Part shown: piece after piece, positions 40,800 to 52,760 of the stretch
How positions within the stretch are numbered: position 1 is the first letter of the stretch
Layout of the letters: each line of letters opens with the position of its first letter
Origin: Chaetoderma sp. LZ-2023a
Lineage: Eukaryota > Mollusca > Caudofoveata > Chaetodermatida > Chaetodermatidae
Length of the DNA stretch: 64,000 nt
Direction: 5' to 3'
Assembly: GCA_034401795.1 (NCBI GenBank)
Contig: CM067360.1
Coordinates: 121,127,430-121,191,429, forward strand
The notes under the pieces: generated by a model
Told to the model about the DNA's origin: nothing
Databases searched by the model: none
What the model saw: only the letters and a program-made list of their open reading frames with translations
Made by a program: the position numbers and the translations under genes

Positions 40800-43470
40800 A
40801 GCTGAAATAAAACCAGCCTAGATATGGCGAGAATGGGACCTGGACTTCTTCACAATTCATCAGTGAATGGGAGTTGTTTAACGGGAACCGAACTATACGC
40901 CAACCAAACCAAAGAATTCACCAGTCGGGACTCGGGGGTGGTTTGATATGGTTGTCATTTGATAAAAGCACTCCAGCACTACACCAAGCAGCCATTGGCA
41001 ATCTGAAGTGGTTTAATCATTTAACACCTGAATCCGTGATGGGGGACCTGTCTCGTCGAGCAGTGTAATTCTAATTTTTCTGCCCTTCTTCAAGGGCTAA
41101 TCAAACTAAGCTTATGCTCTCGACTCAAACCTAAGAAATAGCTCTCAACGGTGCGTCTGAACAAACCGATGACACAGAATTAAGCTACATTCTACAACCT
41201 AAACAGCGCTCGCTTTTGAAACGTATTAACATCACCAAACTGAACTGTGGGCCTTTCCTCACCAACTCCTGTCCAAGCCAAGCCTAACAAGTGGTTCCTA
41301 ACTAGCACCTTACTGGTGCTCACCTTAACGAGCTGAACTTCTGTATAAACTGATCAGTAGATTTTCACTGTTCTTGAGACATTGCTTCCAGCGCAGCATC
41401 TAAGCTAGCTTCACTGATCGGCTTGTGTCAGATACTTATAAACTAGAAGCAATATACCACTTATACTTTTCGTGTCCGTAAATCAACTCGGTATCGTTTT
41501 CGGCAACAATAGACATTTCTACAGATACTTGGCATCATCACATCAGACCTTTTCATAAGAAGTTGAATTTTAACTATTGTAGGCGTATAAGTTACAGTGT
41601 CAATTGGAAAGCCGGCACCTGTTTCTTTTTAGCCGCCCATAACTAATAGACGCATTTAATTTTCTTAATCACTACACGCTGATGACTAATAGGCGTTCCT
41701 TTGTTATAACTTTATTTTCTACCCGTCGATAACTAATAGGCATGCATAGGTCAGCTAGACCTACATCCTTCGTTTTAAGCTACTCGCTGTAATTAGCATT
41801 GCTCTTTTGTTGCTCATGTTCAAATAAATATACACTCGCTAATTAATATTACAGACACTAACGTAGTTCGTAATGGCAACAGGTTTCACTAAATAACCGT
41901 TTTCATGCTTAAGCTAAACATGTGGTTCAGCTCTAAACCTAATTAATCATAAGCTCAGATAATCCAGTTAGTTAATAGCAATTGCAAGCTGCTGCCGTTA
42001 GAAAAAGTAGTGCCAAACATTGTTTACTACTGTAATAATATACAATTACACCAAAGGATCAGACCGACCAGTCGACACGGCAGCTTGCTTCCATTGTGCT
42101 TAAGTCCCACCGACCCGGCCACCAATTAATTCACCTTTCCAGAGTATCCATCCATCATCAGACCTCGTATGACGTCATAATCAGTTCAGCGCGTGTATGA
42201 TGATCTCATAATCATTACGTCGGAACAAAGGGTTCCATATAGACCGTGACCAAATCTCAAATGGTCCGACACTTTGTATGAATTTTAATTTTTTTGCTAT
42301 TTAATATTTTGAAACTAATTTGCTAATAAATTAGCTTCAGAATATTCAACAGCTTACCTGTGTAGTTTTTTGGAAATTGATAGTCAGGGTGTTCAGAGAT
42401 CGATCGATCCAAACACGAGTGAGGTGTGGGTGGAGCGTAGCTAGGGATGGGCGGGGCATAGCTAAAACCGGAAAGGTCCACTGTACGTCCGTCCTTCAGT
42501 TTGTTTGGGCCGACCCATGAAATCATAGAGGTTTCTCGATGGCTCCAATCTAAACGAAGAGTTCACACCACCCAGTAGCTTCGATGATACCTTAGGATAT
42601 AATCTTTTAGCCAAAGTAGGAATTCACTCCGAATTAATAATATAATTGTAACTGGCCTAGCAGTGAATCCTGGGCGTTGATATCAAACCTAATGCAGATA
42701 ATCATTAGCTCCAGGGACCAAGTCTAAAACGGCTTGTTCTCGAAAACACCGACTACGGCAAAAGACGCGCGTAATAAACTAACTCTCTAGCGACTGGAAG
42801 GACTGACTGGGTCCTCCATGCCTTCAAATCAAAGGCCACTATTGCTCGCTATCCCTTCTTCGGCCCCGTCTTAAGTGGATACGGTGCTTATCTAATGCTT
42901 TGTGTTGTTCTGTCTTTGCCCTTCTTTTGTGCGGTTGCGTCAGATACAAGGAAACGGGGTGCTTTTCGGCTGCATCTCCTTTTGCCCTGGTAGGAGCTCA
43001 ATAAGTTAGACCCGAGATGGGGACTTGATCGAGTGCACTAGGAAGGCAAAATTAAGTAGGTTTAAGCTGTTGGCAGCATACAACTTCTGTGTCTGGACAA
43101 AACGATAGGCTAGATCCTTTAATAAGGCCCGCTAAAATAATGCGGCAATGACTAAACCGACTATAAGGATTCAGCCAAGACGATTTCTGTTGTAACCTGC
43201 TTGCCGTTTCCACGTAAAAACAGTGTACACACACTAAAATAAGTTTATATATACAAATCAGACTTACATTGTTTACATGTTAGGAAGAACAGTTATACTG
43301 TTCCCTCTTCCTCCGCTATGGCGTGGTAGGAACGTCTAGTGATGGAGGCCCGGGCGAGGCATTACCTCTCGCTAGTCGTTTTCGGCCCGCTTGAGGCACT
43401 TAATTAGTTTATATTAAACTAGTGTGCATGCACTTGGCTCTCGTGAAGCGTATCTCTCACAGGAATTTCC
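40800..43470. other. 2.7-kb interval between two LINE pieces
   Basis: No coding similarity is recognised. It contains an F1 MITE (42,129-42,480) and repeated CTAATAGGC motifs (about 41,645-41,740). Since the LINE pieces on either side are collinear, part or all of it may be inserted DNA. Confidence 0.35.
42129..42480 (-). mobile_element. Hairpin MITE family F1, reverse orientation
   Basis: TTCACCTTTCCAGAGTATCC at the left, TATGACGTCATAATCAG, a reduced core (TTAATATTTTGAAACTAATT / TTCAGAATATTCAACAG), CTTACCTGTGTAGTTTTTTG, GGATGGGCGGGGCATAGC, and the end ACCGGAAAGGTCCA. Confidence 0.75.
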
Positions 43471-44110
43471 TTTAATGTCTAACATATATAATTTGATACG
43501 TTGTTTTCTGGCGAGACACACAGCCGCTCAGAGATTGTCTACCTCTCTTAAGTAAGGGCGCTCGCCTAAATTTTGGCCACATACTTCCACTATACTCGGA
43601 AACAGTTCCTAAAATTACTGTATCCTGAGACATATGTAGTGTTACTTGACAAATAATATCATTATGTACAGGCATATGGCCTACAGCATCCATGAGAAAG
43701 TAGTGCATAAAAGCTGAATTGACTAGATGCATGATCGGATTTGAGATAACGTAACTTGCGTATTTGAGTTGTTCATTGCTCATGCCGTCAGGTCCGGATG
43801 CACGCCTCTTTTCAGGGCTTTGAGAGCCTTCTCAACTTATGCTGTTTTAGTTGGTGTTATTAATGGCATGGTGTCACCTGACAACTGGTGCAAGGACTCA
43901 TCATCGTGGCCAGTTAACTGTTCCTTAATATATTCTCGAGTCCTGATAAAGTCTCCTTCAGATGTGTGTGCAGTGAGTGGTGGTGTGTAGTAGCTCTTAA
44001 GGTTCGTGCTGCCAGAAACATTTTGTAACAGTCATCCGTGACAGTAACTTTATCTAATAGGGAGGCTTGTTGAATAGCAAGATCTTTTATGATTTGTTGC
44101 GTTTCCTACA
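43470..44110 (-). mobile_element. LINE remnant: start of the RT domain
   Basis: Minus-strand frames read ETQQIIKDLAIQQASLLDKV, then FIRTREYIKEQLTGHDDESL, PLITPTKTA, EKALKALKRG and PDGMSNEQLKYASYVISNP. This is the LINE linker followed by the APGPDG(I/M)SNE motif. Frame changes show decay. It probably belongs to the same copy as 39,990-40,780. Confidence 0.7.
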
Positions 44111-44119
44111 TATATTATG

Positions 44120-44160
44120 TATGCACGCATGCACGCACGCACGCACGCACGCACGCAAGC
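44120..44160. repeat. (ACGC)n microsatellite
   Basis: GCACGCACGCACGCACGC run inside otherwise unrecognised DNA (44,110-45,180). Confidence 0.85.
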
Positions 44161-45189
44161 ACACACGAGATGACATCCACGAATTAAGGTTGATGGTTCT
44201 GTTATCAAGTTGAAAGTTTACATTAATATATGAACAGTAACTACATATCATTAATAATCAGTATAAATGTGAAGTTAATGTTGAAGTTAATGTTTTGCCG
44301 GGTACTGTGCATTAATAGCAGTGGAAATGTCACTGCCCAGTGCATGAAACCTATGTCAGTAATACTGAATGAAGAAACAGCATCAGAACTTGTCATATCT
44401 CTAGGATTTCTCATCATTGATCATGATCCGAAAGAATCCAGAAATCTGAAGAATTTCGGATAATCCGAAATAGTCCAGAAAATCCGAAAAAAATATACAA
44501 TGTGACAAACACGAGAGGGCGAAGGTTCGAGATTGCGCTTGCTTTTATTTTGCAGAAATGCAAATGATGGTGTCTATTATTATGCACCATGTTATGTGGT
44601 ACAGTAATGCTTTTGGTTAGTGCTACAACTATTCCCTACTGATCAGTGATCACTGTTTAAGTGAAATGTGTGTGGAAATGGAAGATTGTCATCATCTATA
44701 TGATGGACATTATATAAGTTATTATTTATCATCAGTGTCATTAATTTCATTATCATTATCACCATCGCCATCTTCATCATCGCAGCCAGTATCACCATAC
44801 TCAGTATTATTATTTACACTACTGGCATCATAATTTCTATAAATTGTTTTGTCGTTATAGACATGATAGCTATCATCCATATTAGCTTTTAGCGAGGGAT
44901 CAGATGTGTTGATGGTAAATAAAAACTTAATATTGCGGGCAATGCTTCTCCAGAGTATACCTGCACCTAAACATGGTCGATAGAATCTTGGTATCCGCGG
45001 GTAACACGTGAAAAGTAGGCCACACTCAGCTCACACTGGCCGACTTTTGCGACGCTACGTACCTTAAGCCTACAATGCATGCATACACCATGCATGATTA
45101 CTACATACGAAAAGCTCTTGAAACGACAGCCTGGAATAAGCTTTTGTGGCTGGCTGGCTGACTTGGGGTGGATACATAGACCCATTAAA

Positions 45190-47035
45190 CTAAGGACTGT
45201 AGGTGCTTGAACTCGGGTCTCAGAACTGGGATCCTATTGTAGTTTTACTTAATTCTGATGCTATTTCGTTATTTCTTGACGGATTGAAATCAAACCTGGC
45301 CAATGCACCTACTGCCATCTAATATCAATCTTGTCCAAATAAAGGTTATTCGATCTCAAATGACAGCGTTATGTCCCTTGGGAATTCTCCGAAGTATTGG
45401 AACCAATGGGGATAAATGATACTTTGGTGGACTGGTTTGTCATATTATATTCATATATTCATCCCCTACTAACCACATAAAAACTAGATCAGTCTGACCT
45501 ATTTTCTGGAGAGTATATGTCAAAGGGCATTGGAACCAAATATAAAATATTCAGCCATCTACTTTGATCTATTTGCACCAAGTCATGTCAAAATGTTCCT
45601 ATAAACACCTCATATCAGCAGTGTGAAATAGAAGTTGATACTACGTCAAATCCCTGACTTATGGCCCTTAAAACTTTTCAAAACTATTAAAGTCATTTGG
45701 CAAAGATACCATTTCTGTAGTGCCTTTAATTATTATGCCTGTCACTGGCCAAGAAAAAAAATTCACATTTCTAAATGTAACGAAAGTATTTATATTTCTC
45801 AAATGACTTCAATACATTAGAAAAAGCTTAACCATAACGCTGGAATTTGATATAGTCACATAGGGTAAATCTCATTTTCAGTGTTGATAGAAAAATGCGC
45901 TTATAGGAACTTTTGAACATGACTTGCTGCAAATGCCGCAATATGAGACAAAATATGATGTCTTAGTATTCCAATATACGGATTGACCTTTGACATATAT
46001 TCGCTAGAAAGTAAGTCAAACAGTCTAGTTTTTATGTGGTCGGTAGGGGATGTCCCAAGCTACACACTAGCCAGGCCTGAGGAAATAGTATGCAATAGTC
46101 CACCGATGTATCGTTTACCGCCCCCCCCCACCCCACTGGTTCCATCATAGACACCGTAAGGTATGTTTTTTGATAAGGAGTAAAAAGTGTGTCAGAATTA
46201 ACAACATACAGTAAAATATGTCTATAACAGCCATCTGTTTTGCGGCCACAAGATGGCGGTTCTAAAGGGTGAGTAGTCGTAATCCCACTTGTCTTTAAGA
46301 ACCACCATCTTGTGACCACAAAAGCCATTTAGACTGGTAAATTGTGGATTTGTGCCGCGAATGTATCCTTAGTGAATGTATATTGGTAGTCTTTTAGGTG
46401 GCTATTATATACTGGTTTGACAGCTCTAAATATAATGAAAGACACTATCGAAATATTATCATTCCCAAATGACTTCAATACTTTTGAAAAATTCAAAGGG
46501 GCATAACTCAGGGATTTGACATAGTACCAACTTCTATTTCATATTTATGCTGATATAAAATGTTTATAGGAACATTTTGACATGATTTGGTGCAAATACC
46601 TCAAAGTAAGACAAAATCTGATCGCTGAATATTTTACTCTAGGTTCCAGTGGAAAAATGGTCATTTAACCTCTATTCTCCAGAAAGTAGGTCAGACTGAC
46701 CTTGTTTTTATGTGATGGATAGGGTATGTCCCAATGTACCTACTAGAAAAAAAGATGAGGTCAAATGCTCTAAATATGACGAAATAGTCCACCAAAGGAT
46801 CAGTTGTTCACACTGGTTGCAACACTTCAGAAAATTTCCAAGGACCATAACTCTGGCATCTAACATTGAATAAGCTTCATTTTCACAAGCATGATATTAA
46901 ATCCCAGTAGAAACATTTAACCAGGTTTGGTTTCACTCTGTTATGAAATAACGAAACATCATAATTAATTAAACTTTCAATATGACCCAAGTTCTGAGAC
47001 CTGAGTATGAGCGCCTACAGTACTTACTTTAAGGG
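45190..47035. mobile_element. Large foldback element (about 1.85 kb)
   Basis: The left arm from about 45,190 (AGGACTGTAGGTGCTTGAAC; TTTCGTTATTTCTTGACGG; GTCAAATCCCTGACTTATGG) returns inverted at 46,440-47,030 (GCATAACTCAGGGATTTGAC; TGTTATGAAATAACGAAACA; TGAGCGCCTACAGTACTTAC). Arms are about 600 bases and diverged. An extra copy of the inner arm lies at about 45,850-46,115, and a hairpin, CCACAAGATGGCGGTTCT / AAGAACCACCATCTTGTG (46,239-46,316), sits near the middle. No transposase is seen. Confidence 0.7.
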
Positions 47036-47227
47036 GTCTATGTGTGGATATGATCCCTGAATAGTTCTTCATTTGTTTCGCCATTTTGCTTGGTAACCAA
47101 TTCTGTGTTGCTGACGAACACAGCGCCATTCAGCAAAGGGGCTTGGAATTTCATTACAGTCTGATTACGTTATTTTCCTAGTTGTAGTTAGTTTGAGTCA
47201 ATAAAGAAGATGGGGCGGTAATCTACC

Positions 47228-47384
47228 CTTCAAATTAGTTTCAAAATACTCAAGAGAAACTGTATTAAATAGTAGCCATACAATTCGTACAACGTCTCGT
47301 TTAAGAGGGTTTAAATCGAGTCATCTACAGGCCACGTAGTTAATTATGACGTCATATGATGGATGGATAAACTGATAAGGTCCA
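47228..47384 (+). mobile_element. Hairpin MITE family F1, 3' half
   Basis: TTCAAATTAGTTTCAAAATA, TTAAATAGTAGCCATACAAT, TCGTACAACGTC, TATGACGTCATATGATGGAT, and the end AAACTGATAAGGTCCATT. Confidence 0.65.
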
Positions 47385-47768
47385 TTTCTATGACGTAGAG
47401 ATACGGTAGACTCTCAAATATTTTATACAATGCTATAGAAAATAGCGATCTATTTATATACATTTAGGAAGCTTTCTGGCATGTTTCCAATATGCCGATT
47501 TTATAAAGCTTTCAGTAGCCAGACTCCTTCATAGAAAAGCACTGCGAGATTGATCTACCTTTCAAATTTAGCTAATGGATAGTCCATTGACTAAGTTTCA
47601 CATGTAGGCCTATATAAAATATAATTTCCTGAAGGACAAAAAATATTTGATTTATATGAAGATAATATGAGGATTAAAGGCATTATCTAAGAAGGCGTGT
47701 TCTTAACATGTACTAAAGAGAAGGAAGCGAACACTGCGCAATGTTGTAAATAATTTTATTGAATTTAA

Positions 47769-48122
47769 TTAAAGGTGCATATTCACACAAGAAAGCTGAA
47801 AATAAAATTACTGAAATTATATACTTTTAGAGGCTTAAATTGTGTACCTCAATGTAATGAAACGAAAGAAATTTTAACATATGATGATTTCATTCCATAT
47901 AAATACATTTCGTAGGTTTAGTTGTGAATTTGAATTAGTGACTCGTGCTTCTAATTCAAATTGACAACTTAAAAAATTATATTAACTTATACGTAATGAA
48001 ATCATCAGATGCTAAGATTTATTTCGTTTCATTACATCTAGGCATGCAATTTAAGCCTCTAAAAGTGTATAATTTAAAGAATTCTATTTTCAAAAATTTT
48101 ACTGTGAATTTGCACCTTTAAT
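47769..48122. mobile_element. Palindromic MITE family 4, best copy
   Basis: Ends TTAAAGGTGCATATTCACA and TGTGAATTTGCACCTTTAA. The arms hold CTTTTAGAGGCTTAAATTGT / TTTAAGCCTCTAAAAG and AATGAAACGAAAGAAATT / ATTTATTTCGTTTCATTAC. The whole element is one long imperfect palindrome. Confidence 0.8.
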
Positions 48123-48171
48123 AATTAGAAAAATAATGAAACCTTTATTTGAATTTCAGCATCATTACATC

Positions 48172-48333
48172 TACAGTACAGCTCCGAAATAAGTTAACAT
48201 GTTAAAAAACAGAAACATGTTAATTAGTACAATTTTCAACACGCCAGAGTGTAAAAAATGTTCATTCAACAATAGGCCAGCGTTTTATTTTGTTTTACAA
48301 ACATGTTAAGTTATTTCTGAGTTGTACTGTATG
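48172..48333. mobile_element. MITE, TACAGTACAGCT family, copy 2
   Basis: TACAGTACAGCTCCGAAATA with AGTTAACATG at the left, CATGTTAAGTTATTTCTGAG with TTGTACTGTA at the right. It ends about 30 bases from the donor of start exon B. Confidence 0.75.
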
Positions 48334-48363
48334 CAATGTATTATGGCTGAACGATGCACTTAC

Positions 48364-48407
48364 TCGTAACGCTTCTGCAAATCCTTTTCCAAATTCGCAT
48401 CTGCCAT
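48364..48407 (-). CDS. Alternative first exon B of gene 1 (or start exon of a paralogue)
   Basis: ATG plus 14 codons, MADANLEKDLQKRY, then GA|GTAAGT. It has the same length (44 bases), same end (KRY-GA|) and same phase as start exon A (MTETVDLDEIKKRY). No second exon of its own was found between here and 39.1 kb, so splicing to 37,132 is the simplest reading. Confidence 0.6.
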
Positions 48408-48463
48408 TATAATATCTCTGACTAAACACGTCTGTCAGTAATAAGAGTCACGTGTAGATAACA

Positions 48464-48475
48464 CTACTAAGCAAC
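48464..48475 (-). promoter_or_regulatory. CTAAGCAAC motif upstream of start exon B
   Basis: CTACTAAGCAAC (reverse GTTGCTTAGTAG), about 60 bases upstream of the ATG. It shares the GTTGCTTAG core with the X-box-like site of exon A; only one half-site is good. TCACGTGT lies nearby (48,448-48,455). Confidence 0.3.
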
Positions 48476-48897
48476 GATCACCTTTTAATGACGTCATTTA
48501 AATTATTACGTCATCATAATTGTCCTGGGTTTCTAAAAAGCACTAATTTCAACATTTCTGTGAATCTATGACGGTTACAAGAATCTAACTCGGCAACGTC
48601 CCTCGATTCCCTCCCCAATTCATATTTCTTCCACACATGGGGCGCGCATGGAAACGGCGCCGATAGCCTACTAGGCGCGGTTTTGGCTGATATAGGCCTA
48701 CAGCACGAATTCCAATGAAAGTCGGCTCATTTTTTCAATTTGTCTACATGTTCATTTTATAATCAATAAAAGCGAAAATAAATAATAAAAACGAGGAGAA
48801 TAATTGTTCTTAATTTTTCATACGCCATGCCACCATGTCATCGTCTCTTTAAAGGGATGCTAATCTTATCTCAACCGATAGATTATGTTTTAAAAAT

Positions 48898-48936
48898 TCT
48901 TCTTCTTCTTCTTCTTCTTCTTCTTCTTCTTCTTCG
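48898..48936. repeat. (TTC)n microsatellite
   Basis: About 12 TTC triplets at the left end of the pearl-like array. Confidence 0.9.
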
Positions 48937-49368
48937 AATTTCGGTCTGATCCCTTCAGCGGTTCTGGAGAAGAAGTTATTTTCATTAAAACTAGGTCACC
49001 CAAAGTGGCCGTCGAACCATTTGACCAATTAAGTTCCCTTGAACAAACTTGGTTGAGCTCTCGCCCTAGATCATATTTCATGAGGGTTCCTTCAATTCCT
49101 CAAGCGGTTTCGGAGAAGATTTTTAAAGACGTTTCTAAAAATCGGCCAAAATCCAAGATGGTCGCCGACCTAATTGGCCTATCGGCTTCATTTGAACAAA
49201 CTTGGATCCCTATGCCCTAAGGATGCTTCGTGCCAAATATAACTGAAATTGGCCCATCGTTTCTTGAGAAGTCGTTTAAAGAAAAAGTTGATGGACGGAC
49301 GACGGACACACGACGGACGTTCGACACGACATAAGCTCACTTGGCTTTTCAGGCCAGGCGAGCTAAAA
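48937..49368 (+). mobile_element. Second pearl-like tandem element with terminal hairpin
   Basis: Units of about 155 bases marked by GAACAAACTTGG (49,039 and 49,194) and by GGTTCTGGAGAAGAAG / GGTTTCGGAGAAGATT / CGTTTCTTGAGAAGTC. They are followed by GACGGACGACGGACACACGA and a 3' hairpin AGCTCACTTGGC / GCCAGGCGAGCT next to AAAAA (CTAA end). It is similar in plan to 18,120-18,960 but unrelated in sequence. Confidence 0.55.
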
Positions 49369-49679
49369 ATCGTCATCATCATCATCGTCATCGTCATCAT
49401 TATCATTATCATCACTACCAGCGCCAGGACTGCCACCACTACCACCATTCTACTCCTCTTCCTCACCCTCTTCTTCCACCTCTCCATCATCATCATCATC
49501 ATCATCATCCACAGCACCATCATCATCATCATCATCTCGCCATCATTTCCGCCACTACCACCACCACTACCACCACAATCACAACTACCCTCACCACTAC
49601 CGCGAACAATACAACCACCACCACCGCCGCCATCACCACCACCACAAGCGCCGCCGCTGCCACCGCCACCGCCACCACC

Positions 49680-49711
<32 letters not shown>

Positions 49712-49825
49712 CAATAACAACCGCCACAGCCACCACCACCAACACACACAGCCACCACCACCAAGAGAATCACCGCTAACATCGTCAGCGTCACCGCCAG
49801 CTGAAGTAGCAGCAGCAGCAACAGC

Positions 49826-49910
<85 letters not shown>

Positions 49911-49911
49911 C
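49369..49911. repeat. Long triplet-repeat complex (ATC, CAC, CAA, AGT)
   Basis: ATC/ATT repeats, CAC/CCG repeats, CAACAA, then pure AGT (49,828-49,911). The long open frames on both strands (up to 224 codons) are low-complexity translations (poly-His, poly-Thr, poly-Ser) and not genes. Confidence 0.9.
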
Positions 49912-50163
49912 ATTGGACAATTTTTAATTGCGATTCCTCAGCAGGTATACATCTACCTGTCAGTCAGTCTGTCTGTCTGTCTGTCTGTCGGTTGGTCGAC
50001 CTGTCAAATTTGTGACATTTTACCAAGGCTGCATGTGTCGCATCTATACCGCTTTTGCATTTGAAAGCCTGTAACTTAGTAGATACTCATTATATCGCTA
50101 TTAACTAGCTTATGGGCATAACTTAAAACATTTCCCAACGTGTTGTTCTAAGCTTTTCTAGGA

Positions 50164-50720
50164 GCATATTATTAGCTCAGCTGACCTGAAAGATTATGGC
50201 ATGGCGACCGCCCATCTAACGATCTTCGTCCATCCGTCAGTAGGCTTTAACATATCAAACGAGAATTTTGATTGATCAATTTTTTTGGTGGTCATGTTTG
50301 ATTTTCCGACAATTTCCCGGAGCTCTTAAAACGTACCTCCTAAATCGCGAATTCGTATTGCGGTAGGCTCTATAACAGGAAATCCTTAAAACATATCGCC
50401 TCCTAAAACACTCCACAAATTTTAATCAAATTTTGGCTGAAGGATCTTATTGCGGTAGGATCTATGTTAATAATTTTGATTGATCGATGTTTTTTGGATT
50501 TTCCCAAAAGTTTTCAGGAAATCCTTTAAATAAAATAAAATACTACGCCTCCTTTATCTATCCCCTAATTTCAATGAGACTTGTGTGTAACGATCAGAGT
50601 GTGGTATATTTCAATCAACACCCCTAAAGAGAAATTGGATTGCTCAATTTATTAAGCGACCATCTTGGATTTCCAAATATGTCCTGGAAATTGCTTAAAT
50701 ATTACTCCCAAAATAGGAGT
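50164..50720 (-). repeat. Degenerate tandem repeat family (CATTTGA...GACAATTTCC), inverted copy
   Basis: ATCAAACGAGAATTTTGATT and GACAATTTCCCGGAGCTC recur in reverse at 52,290-52,720 (AATTCTCGTTTGATATGTTG; GACAATTTCCGGTA) and at 57,840-58,080. Internal period is roughly 110-130 bases. Confidence 0.5.
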
Positions 50721-50929
50721 ATAATAGGCACAATATGTACTTTGAAAATAACCGTAGGCTAAATTTTTATTCCTGGCCATAACTGTTGAATTTCTTAGAA
50801 TTCTAGAGTGTTTTGTAGAACCTGTTTTTTCTAGTTTGAAAGGTCGATATAGGCCCCTTGACCATCTTGTTAGAAGTCATTTATTATTGGCGAAGATTAG
50901 AAGTTTTGCCAATATATCGACGGGTCCCA

Positions 50930-51500
50930 TTATGCCGTCTGTCTGTCTGTCTGTCTGTCTGTTTGTTTGTAAGAGTCTAATCTCGATTAAGTTTATATCT
51001 CCAGATCGGTTCACCCGAGTAGGACTAAACTTGGACACATGCTTCCTTATATCAGGTGTATGGAGCACAATGAGGTCAAAGTTCAAGGTCACTGTGACTT
51101 TGGTTTAAAACTCAATTTTTTTTATGTTCAAGTTTTTGCTTTAGCTCAACATATTGTCTTATATTTCCGGATTGGTTCACTCTACTTGAATTTAACTTGG
51201 GAACATGGTGACCTATGTCAAGTGGAATGCTATTGAGGTCAGAGGTCACAGACATTGTAATATTTGTATAAAATTCAGACTTCAATAGCTTGGTTCTGCT
51301 TTTTTCTTCTTTTTTTTCTTTTTTTGGCTAAGGAATCAGCAGCGCATCTGGCCTTTGTTTCAGAATTGGCAAAAGTATTGGAACTAAGCATTGTCATATA
51401 GTTACCTCAACCCGCAGGAACATCACAGTCATTCAGACTTTTGAGGTCAAAGTCATTGTGATCTTGATACAAATCTAGATTTGAATTTCGAAGCACACGA
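50930..51500 (+). repeat. (GTCT)n plus AAGGTCACTGTGAC-type tandem repeat
   Basis: A GTCT run (50,936-50,964) leads into repeated units with GGTTCACCCGAGTAGGACTA / GGTTCACTCTACTTGAATTT and GAGGTCAAAGTTCAAGGTCA / GAGGTCAGAGGTCACAGAC, period about 165. A reverse-oriented relative with CATTGTGTGATGCCG lies at 52,840-53,180. Confidence 0.55.
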
Positions 51501-51904
51501 TGGCAAGATTTTAGCCAATATCCCGTCAGTGTAATACTGATGTCTTGGTTTTTTTAAATCATTTTCAATACGTTGATCCGTCCATCTTCCATAACTTATT
51601 TTCTTTGAGTATATTAACGAAACTTCATCTCCGTATGTTGACTATGAGATTTCGAAGAAACCAATTATTTCTTTGGTCAGTCCGCCTATGCTTTAGTATA
51701 ACATAACGTACAATAACATTAGCCCTACATATTTTGTGTGCGGGCGTTAGTGAGTGCGTGCATGCGTGCGTGCGTACGTATACATTTGTCCGTGTGTGCC
51801 CATGAACACGCACCATTATTATGCACTGCATTGCATACCCTGTCACAGTAATAGGCCTAGTCCGGATCAGTTGAACCACTTTATCGACTATTAAATTTCT
51901 ATTG

Positions 51905-52046
51905 TCGGACTGTTGGCCTATCGGACTACTAGGCTGTCGGACTGTTGGGCTATCGGACTACTAGGCTGTCGGACTGTTGGGCTATCGGACTACTGGGTTG
52001 TCGGACTACTAGGCTGTCGGACTACTGAGCTGTCGGACTACTGACG
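51905..52046. repeat. 16-bp minisatellite with alternating variants
   Basis: About nine units of TCGGACTACTAGGCTG / TCGGACTGTTGGGCTA. The two variants mostly alternate, giving a 32-bp higher-order unit. Confidence 0.85.
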
Positions 52047-52229
52047 TTAACCCCGTTTAGGCAACAATGCTAATTATAACCAGTAATGTGGTTTCAATGC
52101 AACCATGAAGCTGGACCTTACGATTTTGCAATGAACTATAAAGCTTGCAATGAACCACGAATCTTGACTTCAAACATAAAATAAATATAGAAGGCTTATC
52201 AATACCCTTATCAACCGGAGGACAAGGGT

Positions 52230-52760
52230 ATGTAATGCTCACATGGGCATTTGAACCATTTGCATTTAGGCTAAATACGGGTAGACATGACGGATGATTT
52301 TCGAAAAATCAAAGATGCCCACCAAAGAAATTGAACAATCAAAATTCTCGTTTGATATGTTGATAAGATCATTCCACCCAAATTTCGTTGAAATCTGGCC
52401 ACTCAATCAATCAAGGAGTTTTCAATTGTTCTTGAAAATTTAAAAAAAATCCAAATGCCCACCCAAAAAATCAACCAACCAAGATTATGAATATTTCTTC
52501 TAGAGCCTACCGCTATAGAATGCTTCCAGCCAAATTTGGATAGAATCGACTAAGCAGTTATGGAGATGCATTTTTACAATTTCCGGTAGATTTTTCAAAA
52601 AAAAAATCCACCTGTTACAATACAGATGTTCTGGAGCCTACCACGATAGGGTATCTCCAGCCAACTAGGGTTGAAATCTGTCAAGCTATTAATGATGAAT
52701 AGCGCTTTGACAATTTCCGGTAAATTTTTCATAAAATCTAAGAATTTCAGCACAAAAATT
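52230..52760 (+). repeat. Degenerate tandem repeat family, forward copy
   Basis: Units with GAACAATCAAAATTCTCG, CCAAATTTCGTTGAAATCTG and GACAATTTCCGGTAAATTTT. Same family as 50,164-50,720 and 57,840-58,080. Confidence 0.5.

Noticed and set aside
45190-47035. LTR pair
   Set aside because: The repeated ends are inverted, not direct, and no retroelement coding is present between them.
49249-50015. Open frames of 176-224 codons
   Set aside because: They translate ATC/CAC/AGT triplet repeats on both strands and have no complex sequence.
51905-52046. CRISPR-like array
   Set aside because: Contiguous 16-bp units without spacers in a eukaryotic genome; it is a minisatellite.
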